A DNA stretch of 64,000 nucleotides from Saxidomus purpurata (taxonomy: Eukaryota > Mollusca > Bivalvia > Venerida > Veneridae): the NCBI GenBank assembly GCA_022818135.1, contig JAFMSR010000018.1:21739184-21803183 (forward strand), given 5' to 3'. Made by a program: the position numbers and the translations under genes. Under the pieces are notes generated by a model. That model was not told where the DNA came from, did no database searches, and was given only the letters and a program-made list of their open reading frames with translations. This document shows positions 49,882 through 55,590 of the stretch, one piece after another. Every line of letters starts with the position of its first letter. Within the stretch, counting starts at the first letter, position 1.

Positions 49882-52800
49882 TATAAAAAATTATTTATAA
49901 AAAATAAAACAAACCTTTTGGCAGTAAAAGGCAAATTTAAACAAGAATCTGTTTACTTTCAAGTGTAAACATGGGCTAAAAGTAGCAAGATATTAAGTCC
50001 AAGAGTTACAACTTAATTATTAAATAACCCTAAACACTAAAGCAAAGTTTTAAATTAAATTTTTAAGTGCTTACTTAGATAAGTGCATGACAATGTCTTG
50101 CACACAAGACTTGAACTAGGAACTTTCAAGTACAATAAAAAATCTGTTTGGCAAAGTTATATATTCTTTCTTACAGATGGGTGTCATGATGTTACAAATG
50201 TATTCCTATTTTCAAAGTATTATCTTGAATGGTTCAGTAAATAATCTAACTGGTATGAAAAACTTAACCAAGACACCAAGTCCAAAGAAATCCTTGACAA
50301 AGTTACATTCTCTTGCCTACAAGTGGGGGTCATGACAGTAAACAAGTATTAAAACTTTTAAAGTAATACCTAAAATGGTTAAGTCAAAAAGTGAACTGGT
50401 AAGAAAAACAGAGATTCTAAGACGAAAAAGGGCTGTAATTTCAAAAATATCCTTGACATAGTTACCTTCTCTTGCTTACAGCTGAGGGCCATGACGCAAA
50501 TAAGTGTTGTAAATTCATAGCAATTTCTTAAAGGGTTAAGTCAATATGTCAATTTTACTCAGATTCAACGCATTTCTAAGTTGGAAAAGGCCCATTATTC
50601 TAACAAAAAACTTCAAGTATACACTCTTGTCTATTGAAGGAGGTATTAATGGTAAAGAAGTATTGTATGTTTCAAAGCAATAACTGTAACGGTTTTGAAA
50701 AAAAGTGGGATCGTACAGAAAACTTAACCAATTCCTTGACCCCTTAACCCCTATTCTACAAAAAGTCAAGCTAAAAAATTACATCTTCAAATTGTTTTCG
50801 ATCTGCAGCCAGTCTCTTTGACGCTAGTGTCTTCAGGACATGATGAAGTACGAGCAAGGAGCGCTCCTGTAGAAGCAGGTTGTTACATCGTACTGTCTGC
50901 AGTAGAGTTGGCAGTAATGTAGGCCAGAACCGAGGGCAATCTAATCTAGCTATCTTTGCAACCAACACAGCCATCTGCGTACATATCTACAATAGAATCT
51001 GAAAGCATGTGATACTGTTCTTCAATGGAAACAGTAAAGGCAGTAAAAAGAATGAAAATTTCTGATAATACTTACTTATGATAGATTTTGAACACATTTG
51101 AAAACTTAATCTCACATCAGACCGCCTTTTCTGAAATCTGAACTACCACCAAGATTCTGTGGGTTTTTTTTTAGCTTAACATATGTTTCACCACCATCGG
51201 ACACCCATGGTTGTTGATTGCTCTACACTCCATACATATGATGTATGAAGCATAGTTGAGTCAACAACAGTGGGTGTCTGATGACGATATTCCACAAGTA
51301 CATTGTATTTCAGTTACATTTACATTTCGAGGGTGAGTTGCCCGAAGCATAGTTCCTGGGAAGGACCAGTACTAGACTCCCATCCTCCCTTATAATGAAA
51401 TTGATTATTTTCTTACATGGTCAGAATTGTGACAAAACTTTGAACTCTTGAACCTCAACTAAAGAGACTTGTTAATTAAAACCGCTGACCTAAATCACTC
51501 CACAATGAGGGCTTGTCACCAGTACCTGTGAGAGCTCAAACAGCTTAAAACTTTAAAAATGCTATAAATGTTTGCAGATACCCAACTGCAATATAATAGC
51601 TTTTTTTCTAAAAAAAAAAGACTTTTGTATTAAATTTATAAGTTCCATTTACAAAGACAGTTACAATGTATACCACTTGTTACATTTGTAGTATTTGTCC
51701 TCTAAAGAACAAAATTTCCTAAACATTCTTACGTAAAACAGTTAAATACTAAAGATAAACCACGACAACTGTCACATCCAAAAAATGGTTACAAGATGTT
51801 GCATAGCAATTGTAACAAATACAAATACCCAGTATTTTCACTTCGTGTTGATAAACATTTTGTTTTGCCTAAAGTTTGGCATGGTCATGAGACATATAAA
51901 TGTTTAGTTCTTCACGAGTTTCTCTTTGCATACCTGTGGTGATGGTTCATTGAAGTTTACAAGAAGTCTTTGACGTATTATTTCTTTCTCCTCTTCTTTC
52001 ATAGCACTGAAACAAAGTCGCAGTATTACAATATCAAATCAAAAAGAAATACTGATACACTTTACTATCATTTGACTGCAATAAACAGCTGCAAATATTT
52101 TTTTCATGTCTCACATTTAGTTTTGGTATTACTTTACATGTACTACTGTATCTTTATCAATGGTTTATTTTATGCAAAAGAGACGGTAGGTGGGCGACAA
52201 CTGACTTTGGATGCAATTACTAGTACAGTATAATACAGGGAGCATTGACCTTCAACTTTGGCATCTTTGAAAGTTTGCAGTAATAAGACTAGTAATTCAC
52301 AAAATTCCACATACAGTAAAACCTGTGAACAATGACCTCTCTCTGGAAGAAGGTAAAGTGGTCTTTGTTGACAGGTGGTCTTTATTCACAGGCATTTCCG
52401 CAACAGCTGAATAGTGCAAGATTGTCTCCCTGCTGGTATTTATTCCCAGGTGGTCTTTATTTAGAGGTATTCTTTGAACACAGGTTTGACTTCATTGTGT
52501 TGTGAAAAGGTTACAAAGGAGTATAACCCAAAAAAAAACAAAATACGTTTTAACACCTTGGTATTACAATCACATGCAAATGCACGTAAAAAAATGCACT
52601 TACAATCAAGTCAGGTAAGTATCTTCTAGAGATGTAACCAGCATGATAGATGAATAGACTAACTGATCGTCAAAATGACCCCTGTCATGTTTGGCAGCCT
52701 GCCAATAAAATGACTTACTTTGGTGCTGTTCTTCTCCAGTACCTGTCTACACCATTCTTGATATACATCACTGCCAACCATCGTACATTTATTGCTATTT

Positions 52801-53978
52801 CATGATTACAGAAAATGCTCTGCAATAGAAAATGGTCATTTTAATCTTAAGTTTCTAAGAGTGTTACAAGTGTTTGTAAAGAGATTTGAGGACAACCATG
52901 AGTCAGTCGACCCATGAACCATGTGTCAGGCAGCCCATGAACCATGAGTCGGGCAACCCATGAACCATGAGTCGGATAACCCATGAACCATGAGTCGGGT
53001 AACCCATGAACCATGAGTCAGGTAACCCATGAACCATGAGTCGGGCAACCCATGAACCATGAGTCAGGTAACCCATGAACCATAAGTCGGGCAACCCATG
53101 AACCATGAGTCGGATAACCCATGAACCATGAGTCGGGTAACCCAGGAACCATGAGTCAGGTAACCCATGAACCATGAGTCGGGCAACCCATGAACTATGA
53201 GTCAGTCGGCCCATGAACCATGAGTCAGGCAACCCATGAACCATGAGTCAGGCAACCCATGAACCATGAGTCAGTCGGCCCATGAACCATGAGTCTGGCA
53301 ACCCCATGAACCATGAGTCAGTCGACACATTAACTATAAGTCAGGCAACTCATGAACCATAAGTCAGGCAACCTATGAACCATAAGTCAGGCAACCTATG
53401 AACCATGAGTCAGATTGCCAAGAAATTGAAGTATTGTACTTACTCTACTCAAGGTTAAAATTCTCTATGGACAATCCACCAGTATCACATGGCAGCAATT
53501 TTTTCGCAAACAGGCATTACAGTTACAGTATCCCCAAAAGTTAATTTTACATAAAAACTTCATGTTAACAAATTTTATCTTTTAAGAATAGTAACTTTAA
53601 CCTTTAGTATAAACTACCCTGCTAAATTTTAAAAACTTGTCAAACTTCAAATCTGAGCATTACCATTAAATGTTCAATTTGGATGCAAAGCAAAAATTTA
53701 ATGACTTGAAAGTAAACAGTACAGATCATGATCAGACTGAATGGATATGTAGACTGATCATAATCTACCTTGGTCACAAATGCATTACCACTTAAATGCT
53801 TTTGTCTTGCTGCCAGATGGGTAAGAAATAGCAAGATTACCGAAAGAACTGTATAAAAGCCAGGCTGTGTTTGCCATTGCTGCAACTGGTGTTCTGCTGG
53901 TGTCAGAATACTTGGATCCTGACTACATGCTTTAGTTAGCACATCCAAAATTACTGGTCCTGCAGAATCTATATCCAT
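19800..53978 (-). CDS. IPO11: Importin-11, 25 coding exons
   Basis: Karyopherin-beta import receptor: it binds cargo in the cytoplasm, crosses the nuclear pore and releases cargo on RanGTP. Known cargoes of the vertebrate protein include UBE2E3 and ribosomal protein L12. The 25 exons below splice in frame to 970 codons plus stop (2913 nt); human importin-11 is about 975 residues. Similarity covers the whole length: MDIDSAGPVILDVLTKA at the start, an N-terminal importin-beta domain with INVRWLAVMYIKNG (about 56-69), IAxLDCPRFWP in exon 4, TLASKRLAADRK, AHKIKTSFFTFEMLTEIC, NAVGLAAFDLFD, CAILTTLIHLVQ (exon 17) and a DPVHAIPLKDFVFQQ tail. It is an all-helical HEAT-repeat protein without membrane segments. 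Introns hold most repeats of the window. Intron 14 is of the AT-AC U12 class. The exon 5/6 junction is uncertain. Confidence 0.95.
20300..20375 (-). CDS. IPO11: IPO11 exon 24
   Basis: Residues 892-917, an acidic then basic linker (DGDERGEEENETAHEKRKRS) corresponding to the variable charged segment near the C-terminus of the family. Donor GTAAGT. Confidence 0.85.
20543..20798 (-). repeat. Eight 32-bp tandem copies of a 5' splice site
   Basis: Eight exact-length 32-bp units run from 20543 to 20798. On the minus strand each carries the last bases of exon 23 (GATACAGCTAGA or GATGCAGCTGGA) and a donor GTAAGTACTTG; the unit around 20703-20734 has GTAGGT instead. The unit at 20767-20798 contains the real end of exon 23 (20785). 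The array therefore arose by amplifying the exon-intron junction. Using any later donor would read GAG TAA and stop at once. Confidence 0.9.
20785..20886 (-). CDS. IPO11: IPO11 exon 23
   Basis: Residues 858-891. SVVLEMFGSI and VLHDVC align with the SVIQDKFCGI and LHDVM region of vertebrate importin-11. The donor GTAAGT is the first of the tandem donor array. Confidence 0.9.
21370..21491 (-). CDS. IPO11: IPO11 exon 22
   Basis: Residues 818-857. It contains SMTQPERRKLSALALASLI, the most conserved block of the C-terminal third. Donor GTAAGG was chosen over GTAAAT nine bases upstream because only it keeps frame with exon 23 and restores VNNSVV. Confidence 0.93.
21693..21800 (-). mobile_element. 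SINE S1 tail fragment
   Basis: On minus, GGTTCTTTCCAGGAATGCTG followed by GTTATGTAAATTGCC matches the tail of the SINE at 32683-32910. Similar fragments lie at about 29349-29440 and 51331-51420. Confidence 0.5.
22066..24770 (+). mobile_element. Monomer-array element family 1, interrupted
   Basis: It begins CAAGAGCTGTCACATGACAG with GCTCGACTATTCGAA near the 5' end and finishes TTCGAATAGTCGAGCTAAAA. Those end sequences are inverted copies of each other. Between them are about six monomers of 164-165 bp marked by GGGGCATAAATCTGTC. A GACGCCGACGCC-rich stretch precedes the 3' end. A family 2 element (23376-24537) is inserted within one monomer. It lies in IPO11 intron 21. No protein is encoded. 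Confidence 0.85.
23376..24537 (+). mobile_element. Monomer-array element family 2, nested
   Basis: It starts AACTAGAGCTATCACTAAAT, has six monomers of 145 bp (marker CAAAGGGCAATAACTC), then a CCGACCGACCGACC stretch. It ends in a hairpin, ATACCCCC..GGGGGTAT, at 24508-24536. A 3' hairpin and no clear target duplication recall non-autonomous Helitron-like elements such as bivalve pearl elements; this is an inference from architecture. Confidence 0.85.
25259..25372 (-). CDS. IPO11: IPO11 exon 21
   Basis: Residues 780-817, EHPMVMSIYVTLFARIILQN, matching RYPVVMSTYLGVMGRVLLQN of the family. Donor GTAAGA, acceptor GCACAG. Confidence 0.93.
26167..27447 (+). mobile_element. Monomer-array element family 3
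   Basis: The 5' end is ACAAGAGGGCCCTATATCGC followed by TCACC. About five monomers of 166 bp follow (marker AACAATCTTGGTAGAGGTCC). The 3' end is a perfect-stem hairpin, GCTCACC-TGGC / GCCA-GGTGAGC, at 27415-27440, then TAAAAAG. No open reading frame of note. It lies in IPO11 intron 20. Confidence 0.85.
27528..27704 (-). CDS. IPO11: IPO11 exon 20
   Basis: Residues 721-779, a HEAT-repeat stretch (QYANDLVKSLSGLITDLRTE). Donor GTGAGT, acceptor GTTTCAG. Confidence 0.9.
28492..28571 (-). CDS. IPO11: IPO11 exon 19
   Basis: Residues 694-720, SENLRISLKVIEEYILL, matching SENLRTCFKIINGYIFL. Donor GTTAGT. Confidence 0.9.
28640..28827. mobile_element. MITE-like remnant with GACCACC phrases
   Basis: Repeated AAGAGACCACCTGTCTTAAG-type phrases end in TTTGACTGTAT, which is the outer end of the better preserved element at 29505-29687. 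The left end is eroded. Confidence 0.45.
29003..29195 (-). CDS. IPO11: IPO11 exon 18
   Basis: Residues 630-693. FLLPVIELSTDTKQPEHVYL and DDGLELW are near-identical to the vertebrate protein. Donor GTAATT, acceptor TTGCAG. Confidence 0.95.
29505..29687. mobile_element. MITE with 17-bp terminal inverted repeats
   Basis: TACAGTCAAACCTGTGT at 29505 is repeated inverted as ACACAGGTTTGACTGTA at 29671-29687. The 183-bp body is rich in AAAGACCACCT phrases. A second copy is at 52314-52491. Confidence 0.8.
29800..29942. repeat. 46-bp tandem repeat beside the exon 17 donor
   Basis: Three units of about 46 bp share CACCAGAnnGnnTTCTnTGT and TAAnCAATA. The array ends at the donor of exon 17 (29943-29948). 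Confidence 0.7.
29949..30113 (-). CDS. IPO11: IPO11 exon 17
   Basis: Residues 575-629, VLHVISFVIERVGVQIRPYA and MLKCAILTTLIHLVQ. Donor GTAAAT, acceptor TTTCAG. Confidence 0.95.
30291..31258 (+). mobile_element. Monomer-array element family 1 (variant)
   Basis: It begins ACAAGAGCTGTCCATAAGAC with GCTCGACTATT and ends CGAATAGTCGAGCTAAAAAT. About four monomers of roughly 170 bp carry AAGGGCCATAATTTGnACTA. The monomer sequence differs from the 22066 copy while the ends are shared. Confidence 0.8.
32683..32910 (+). mobile_element. tRNA-derived SINE (family S1), best copy
   Basis: The head has box A (TGGCCAAGTGGTTAAGA) and box B (GGGTCGGAACC), about 45 bases apart. The body follows with GTGAGAAAGTTGGCAGTTTC, and a tail with GGTTAGGTAAATTGCC. 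Box B has one change from GGTTCGAnnCC. Confidence 0.8.
33105..33342 (+). pseudogene. Decayed element gene, fragment 1
   Basis: After a TCTCACAG acceptor-like site the frame reads GGIQFMISVFACIGHLYGDA followed by GLKDFMMDSGVW. From memory this resembles a block (GG-H-hydrophobic-GDAGL-D-hydrophobic-ESGV) of large uncharacterised invertebrate proteins. The frame stops at 33340-33342. Confidence 0.6.
34203..34295 (+). pseudogene. Decayed element gene, fragment 2
   Basis: The frame reads SMSDPDCVVYDAMAVIYMLQ. The YDAMAV core fits the same protein family as fragment 1. The frame closes shortly after. Confidence 0.5.
34686..34795 (+). pseudogene. Decayed element gene, fragment 3
   Basis: The frame reads GIKKTVAVSPDRDCLVLLVH followed by YYNSLGIDTLFLKTGR. 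The SPDxDxLVLLxH motif is strongly reminiscent of the central part of the same family (usually SPDTDVLVLL). Confidence 0.6.
34963..35337 (+). pseudogene. Decayed element gene, fragment 4
   Basis: A 123-codon frame. LPPTDNSFMLNLLRCTYHLV, a PLDFC segment and QPAAVLEL fit, in order, the C-terminal third of the family (LPPT-x-LxxHxxRAHY, then APxAVLEL). A stop follows directly. Confidence 0.6.
35355..35440 (+). pseudogene. Decayed element gene, fragment 5 (Cys-rich tail)
   Basis: In another frame just after fragment 4 the sequence reads CDECICTRNQQPCTQVCVCK then GC. The spacing of cysteines (CxxCxC, CTxxCxCxxC) is that of the CXC-like C-terminus of the same family. A frameshift separates it from fragment 4. 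Confidence 0.6.
37310..37375 (-). CDS. IPO11: IPO11 exon 16
   Basis: Residues 553-574, FLDVIFSLLFQLLKEVKECD. Donor GTAAGG, acceptor TTTTCAG. Confidence 0.92.
37804..37844 (-). CDS. IPO11: IPO11 exon 15
   Basis: Residues 539-552. With the last base of exon 14 it reads A-VDDFEFKVEQFLP, matching TVDDFEFRTDQFLP of the human protein. The upstream border is AC, not AG. Confidence 0.9.
37845..38505 (-). other. IPO11: IPO11 intron 14, U12-type AT-AC intron
   Basis: The intron starts ATATCCTTTT (38505 downwards), an exact match to the U12-dependent 5' splice site. It ends TTTAC at 37845. TTCCTTGAC at 37856-37864 is an exact match to the U12 branch-site consensus, and its branch adenosine lies 12 bases before the acceptor, within the known 10-16 range. 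These borders alone give LKL-A-VDDFEF in frame; no AG acceptor is available near the conserved VDDFEF. Confidence 0.92.
38506..38669 (-). CDS. IPO11: IPO11 exon 14
   Basis: Residues 484-538. YRIIRRRVIRLCGQWVGVKL and RPALYEAICPLLQ match RRRVIWLIGQWISVK and RPMLYEAICNLLQ. It ends LKL followed by the AT-AC donor. Confidence 0.95.
39038..39262 (-). mobile_element. tRNA-derived SINE (family S3)
   Basis: On minus, GTGGTGCAGTGGTTGAGTGG (box A) is followed by GGTTGCCGGTTCGATTACC (box B). The body continues to about 39040. It lies in IPO11 intron 13. A decayed relative is at about 54805-54900. Confidence 0.7.
39392..40378 (+). mobile_element. Monomer-array element family 1 (variant)
   Basis: It starts CAACAAGAGCTGTCAGTAGG and ends AAAAGTTGAGCTAAAAATTG after a CCGACGCCGGGGCGAG stretch. 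About five monomers carry GATGGTAAACAAGTAT and TTTCAAAGTAATATCT phrases. Confidence 0.75.
40554..40659 (-). CDS. IPO11: IPO11 exon 13
   Basis: Residues 449-483, VYNAVGLAAFDLFDDIDFDQ then WF, matching VYNAVGLAAYELFDSVDFDQWF. Donor GTAAGT. Confidence 0.95.
40765..41045 (+). mobile_element. Truncated family 3 element
   Basis: It shares TTGTTGCCATAGCAACCAGA and the 3' hairpin GCTCACCCTGGC..GCCAGGTGAGC with the 26167-27447 element. A tRNA-like head (GCCATGGTCAAGTGGTTAAG, 40722-40741) stands directly before it and may be a separate SINE fragment. Confidence 0.7.
41172..41310 (-). CDS. IPO11: IPO11 exon 12
   Basis: Residues 403-448, PCTETLFLSLFKEYRLSLSS and GPCDVENMLPILKKDA. Donor GTACAG, acceptor TTTTCAG. 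Confidence 0.93.
41689..41729 (-). CDS. IPO11: IPO11 exon 11
   Basis: A 41-nt microexon-like exon, residues 389-402 (CQEEVGDTYKYALR), matching EETGGDSWKYSLR. Donor GTAAAG, acceptor ATTTTAG. Confidence 0.85.
41881..44213 (+). mobile_element. Family 2 element interrupted by a family 1 element
   Basis: The outer element has the family 2 start AAACTAGAGCTATCACTAAA and the family 2 hairpin end (CCCCC..GGGGGTATAA at 44213). Its monomer array is broken at 42145/43561 by a complete family 1 element. Joining the flanks restores AGTAACAAAGGGCAATAACT. It lies in IPO11 intron 10. Confidence 0.85.
42146..43560 (+). mobile_element. Monomer-array element family 1, nested
   Basis: It starts CAAGAGCTGTCTCATGACAG and ends TTCGAATAGTCGAGCTAAAA. 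Five to six 164-bp monomers (GGGGCATAAATCTGTC) and a GCAGACGCCGACGC stretch lie between. It is close in sequence to the 22066 copy. Confidence 0.85.
44339..44491 (-). CDS. IPO11: IPO11 exon 10
   Basis: Residues 338-388, AHKIKTSFFTFEMLTEICHR and LISQYFLLNHEDLTTW, matching AHKIKMAFFTYPTLTEICRR. Donor GTAAGT. Confidence 0.95.
45258..45350 (-). CDS. IPO11: IPO11 exon 9
   Basis: Residues 307-337, YERFTVNCFNLMKNILL, matching FERFIVQCMNLIKMIV. Donor GTACGT, acceptor TTGTAG. Confidence 0.92.
45389..45476. repeat. Homopolymer patch (A and C runs)
   Basis: Runs of A, C, T, C, A, C and A in immediate succession look like low-quality or collapsed consensus rather than biological sequence. It is in IPO11 intron 8. 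Confidence 0.7.
46489..46582 (-). CDS. IPO11: IPO11 exon 8
   Basis: Residues 276-306, LLDSLEHHPVCYMQFIHRTL then EFVVRYNF. Donor GTAAAC. Confidence 0.93.
46881..46951 (-). CDS. IPO11: IPO11 exon 7
   Basis: Residues 252-275, RQSLWGDHTMLEKCEKMINI, aligned with the CRDRLEKTIILF region. Donor GTAAAT; the acceptor TTTTCAG lies only 9 bases from a family 2 element end. Confidence 0.85.
46961..48132 (+). mobile_element. Monomer-array element family 2
   Basis: Complete copy: AACTAGAGCTATCACTAAAT at the 5' end, seven monomers of about 145 bp, then a CGACCGACCGACCGACC stretch and the CCCCC..GGGGGTATAA hairpin end. It occupies most of IPO11 intron 6. Confidence 0.88.
48571..48673 (-). CDS. IPO11: IPO11 exon 6
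   Basis: Residues 218-251, RRMVVFGFRDPACNQEAMSF and LNQVFVKLDAMLDC. The acceptor is placed after TTCTAAG so that the frame continues from exon 5; the more usual CAG seven bases upstream would break it. Donor GTAAGC. Confidence 0.8.
49383..49497 (-). mobile_element. SINE S2 fragment
   Basis: It shares CCAGTACTGGTTTTnnAGGA and the CGAGTCGnTnTCG-like body with the unit at 11600-11800, in the other orientation. Confidence 0.5.
49550..49684 (-). CDS. IPO11: IPO11 exon 5
   Basis: Residues 173-217, VTNEIFSYIYGLWTDQLKEF through RTTLSLRSK. The donor is placed at AAG|GTGTAC, which gives LSLRSKRRMVVFGF in frame and without a gap against LSLKVLRKLTVNGF. The stronger-looking GTAAGG five bases upstream would shift the frame. 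Confidence 0.8.
49769..49890. repeat. Long poly(A)/(T) tract
   Basis: About 120 bases of nearly pure A with a short T run. It may be a retroposon tail or a consensus artefact. Confidence 0.7.
50050..50778 (+). mobile_element. Degenerate family 1 element ending at exon 4
   Basis: Diverged monomers (ATGGTAAAnAAGTAT, AACTTAACCAA) resemble the 39392-40378 copy. The 3' end GTCAAGCTAAAAAATT reaches the donor of IPO11 exon 4. The 5' end is not clear. Confidence 0.65.
50783..50986 (-). CDS. IPO11: IPO11 exon 4
   Basis: Residues 105-172, MAVLVAKIARLDCPRFWPTL and LKTLASKRLAADRKQFED, part of the N-terminal Ran/cargo-binding superhelix. Donor GTAATT, acceptor TTGTAG. Confidence 0.95.
51195..51283. other. 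89-nt near-perfect hairpin in IPO11 intron 3
   Basis: The left half (CATCGGACACCCATGGTTGT onward) pairs with the right half (ending TGGGTGTCTGATG) over 43 positions with about ten mismatches and only ATG as the loop. It could be a small inverted-repeat element remnant or a small-RNA precursor. Confidence 0.6.
51934..52006 (-). CDS. IPO11: IPO11 exon 3
   Basis: Residues 80-104, NAMKEEEKEIIRQRLLVNFN then EPSPQ, matching ALSEEEKTTLRAGLISNFNEP. Donor GTATGC. Confidence 0.92.
52314..52491. mobile_element. MITE, second copy
   Basis: It has ends TACAGTAAAACCTGTGAAC and ACACAGGTTTGAC and the GACC/GGTC body phrases of the 29505-29687 element. It is more diverged. Confidence 0.7.
52719..52819 (-). 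CDS. IPO11: IPO11 exon 2
   Basis: Residues 47-79, INVRWLAVMYIKNGVDRYWR then RTAP, the signature of the importin-beta N-terminal domain. Donor GTAAGT. Confidence 0.95.
52893..53420. repeat. 23-bp minisatellite with TGAGTCA sites
   Basis: About 22 units of CCCATGAACCATGAGTCGGG plus CAA, with variant 3' ends (GGCAA, GGATAA, GGTAA, GTCGG). Ten units carry the AP-1 consensus TGAGTCA. It lies in IPO11 intron 1. The 113-codon open frame across it on minus is an artefact of the array: three 23-bp units return to frame. Confidence 0.88.
53841..53978 (-). CDS. IPO11: IPO11 exon 1 (first coding in the family alignment)
   Basis: Residues 1-46, MDIDSAGPVILDVLTKACSQ and PAEHQLQQWQTQPGFYTVLS, matching MDLNSASTVVLQVLTQATSQ. 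The ATG is preceded by TTTACAG|AAA, an acceptor-like site, so at least one upstream 5' exon probably exists. Donor GTAATC. Confidence 0.93.
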
Positions 53979-55094
53979 TTTCTGTAAATTTAATAGAAAT
54001 ATTTTTAAAAAGACAACATTTATTATACATGTTCTTGCATGAAAATATTTAGTTAAAGAAGGTAAATTATGTTTTTGGCTGTGCCTTGCATTTGTCCAAC
54101 TGATGGCAACATTTCAGAAGTCAATGTGTTTACAAACTCTAATCATTTTATGTTACAGTGATACTGGTATATATCAAGTCCGCTTGCTTTGTTGCTTAAA
54201 CTGTGATGTGTAGTACAAACTCTTCTATCATTCCATTAGCCACTGACTTTAAAACTGAGATGGCTTGGATTATCACACTTTTACCTAGGCTGTTAATTTC
54301 TTTGATCTGGCTCACAAAATAAACTGACTGAACAATGATTCCTTTCAATCATTTACATTCTATTATAAAGTATGTAGTAGAAAGCCAGTCAACAAATGAA
54401 AATAAAATTTAACATGCACTTATCAATTTTGAGTAGCCAAACTTATATTTGATACTGACTGGTTAACATTAAAACAAAACATGGTTGAACTCACTGAATA
54501 AATTATGTTTGTAAACTAGATGGGTGTTCAGTAGAACACTTGTGTCTCCCTCTTACGCTTTGTCAGAATAACCAATAATTACTTGACAAAATTTGAGTTA
54601 AAAAATGGGCATAACTCTGTCATGACCTTGACCTATACAATTTGGCGGTATCACAACCCTTTTGTGATAAGCAATACAATTTGAAAGTTTGATGAAGAAA
54701 ACGTTAACTTTTTGAGACGACAGGACGACACAACAATTCTCAGAGTACTTCTGCATGGAAATTTCTCAAGCACCAAGGAAGTGTTATTAGAAGTTGTAGG
54801 AGTCATTGTGGTGCAGTGGTAGGTCGTTATCTTCAGGATCACTAGGTTTTAGGTTAGACTCCCACTAGGTGTCGGGGGACAAGTTTATTTTGCGAGCCTC
54901 ATGTGGGCGATGGCGACAGTTATCAGATGATTAAACTAAAATAAGTTTGTTCAATATATTTACGTATGATATCTTGAATGACCGCCTGAATAGAATTCTA
55001 ACAGCCACTATTTATGCCATTTTACGCATTACTGTCGAACTGAAAAAGGTCCGTAGTAGTTACGATAGTTCTCAAAAATTCGACTTATAAGATC

Positions 55095-55213
55095 GAAATA
55101 ATCTATGGCTTGGAAGTGCTTTATCGAAATTGAAGCATTCCCCAGAGGTGATGTGCCTGTCGGAATAATTCACGAGGACTTCAATAAAAGCACTCCAAGC
55201 CATAGATAATTTC
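55095..55213. mobile_element. Small inverted-repeat element
   Basis: ATCTATGGCTTGGAAGTGCT at 55101 returns inverted as AGCACTCCAAGCCATAGAT near 55189-55207, with stems of about 27 bp and a loop of about 64. Confidence 0.7.
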
Positions 55214-55238
55214 TTAAATAAACAAATTAGTATAAGCA

Positions 55239-55590
55239 AGAGCTGTCCCTCATAAATGATGAATGCCCCCGAAAGAGGTGTGTGTCCTTTCCATGTGTTC
55301 AACAATTGTGCCATGCCACAAAAAAATGTAAAGTTGGACGCACAGACATTCTTACAAAATGGTACTTAGTGGCTATGTTACATATTTCAAGTACTTATGT
55401 GTTGAATTTTAGCCACGTAAGAGAAAATTTTAGCCACATAAGAGCCAATTGTCCACGTAATAAATTTACAGTTATGTATTGTTTGCTGTGGACAGTTTAG
55501 CCACATAAGTACCTATTTGTGAGTGCAACAGACAGACAGATGGTGCAATTTTAAAAGGCCACCCTTCGAGAGCATAAATAGTAGAATATG
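55239..55590 (+). mobile_element. Short element with CAAGAGCTGTCCCTC start
   Basis: The start matches the 5' ends of the monomer-array families, followed by GAATGCCCCCGAAAG. Repeated AGCCAC(G/A)TAAGAG phrases follow at 55412-55505. No array or clear 3' hairpin. Confidence 0.5.

Noticed and set aside
52903..53244. 113-codon minus-strand frame in IPO11 intron 1
   Set aside because: It is the translation of a 23-bp minisatellite and lies inside an intron of a well supported gene.
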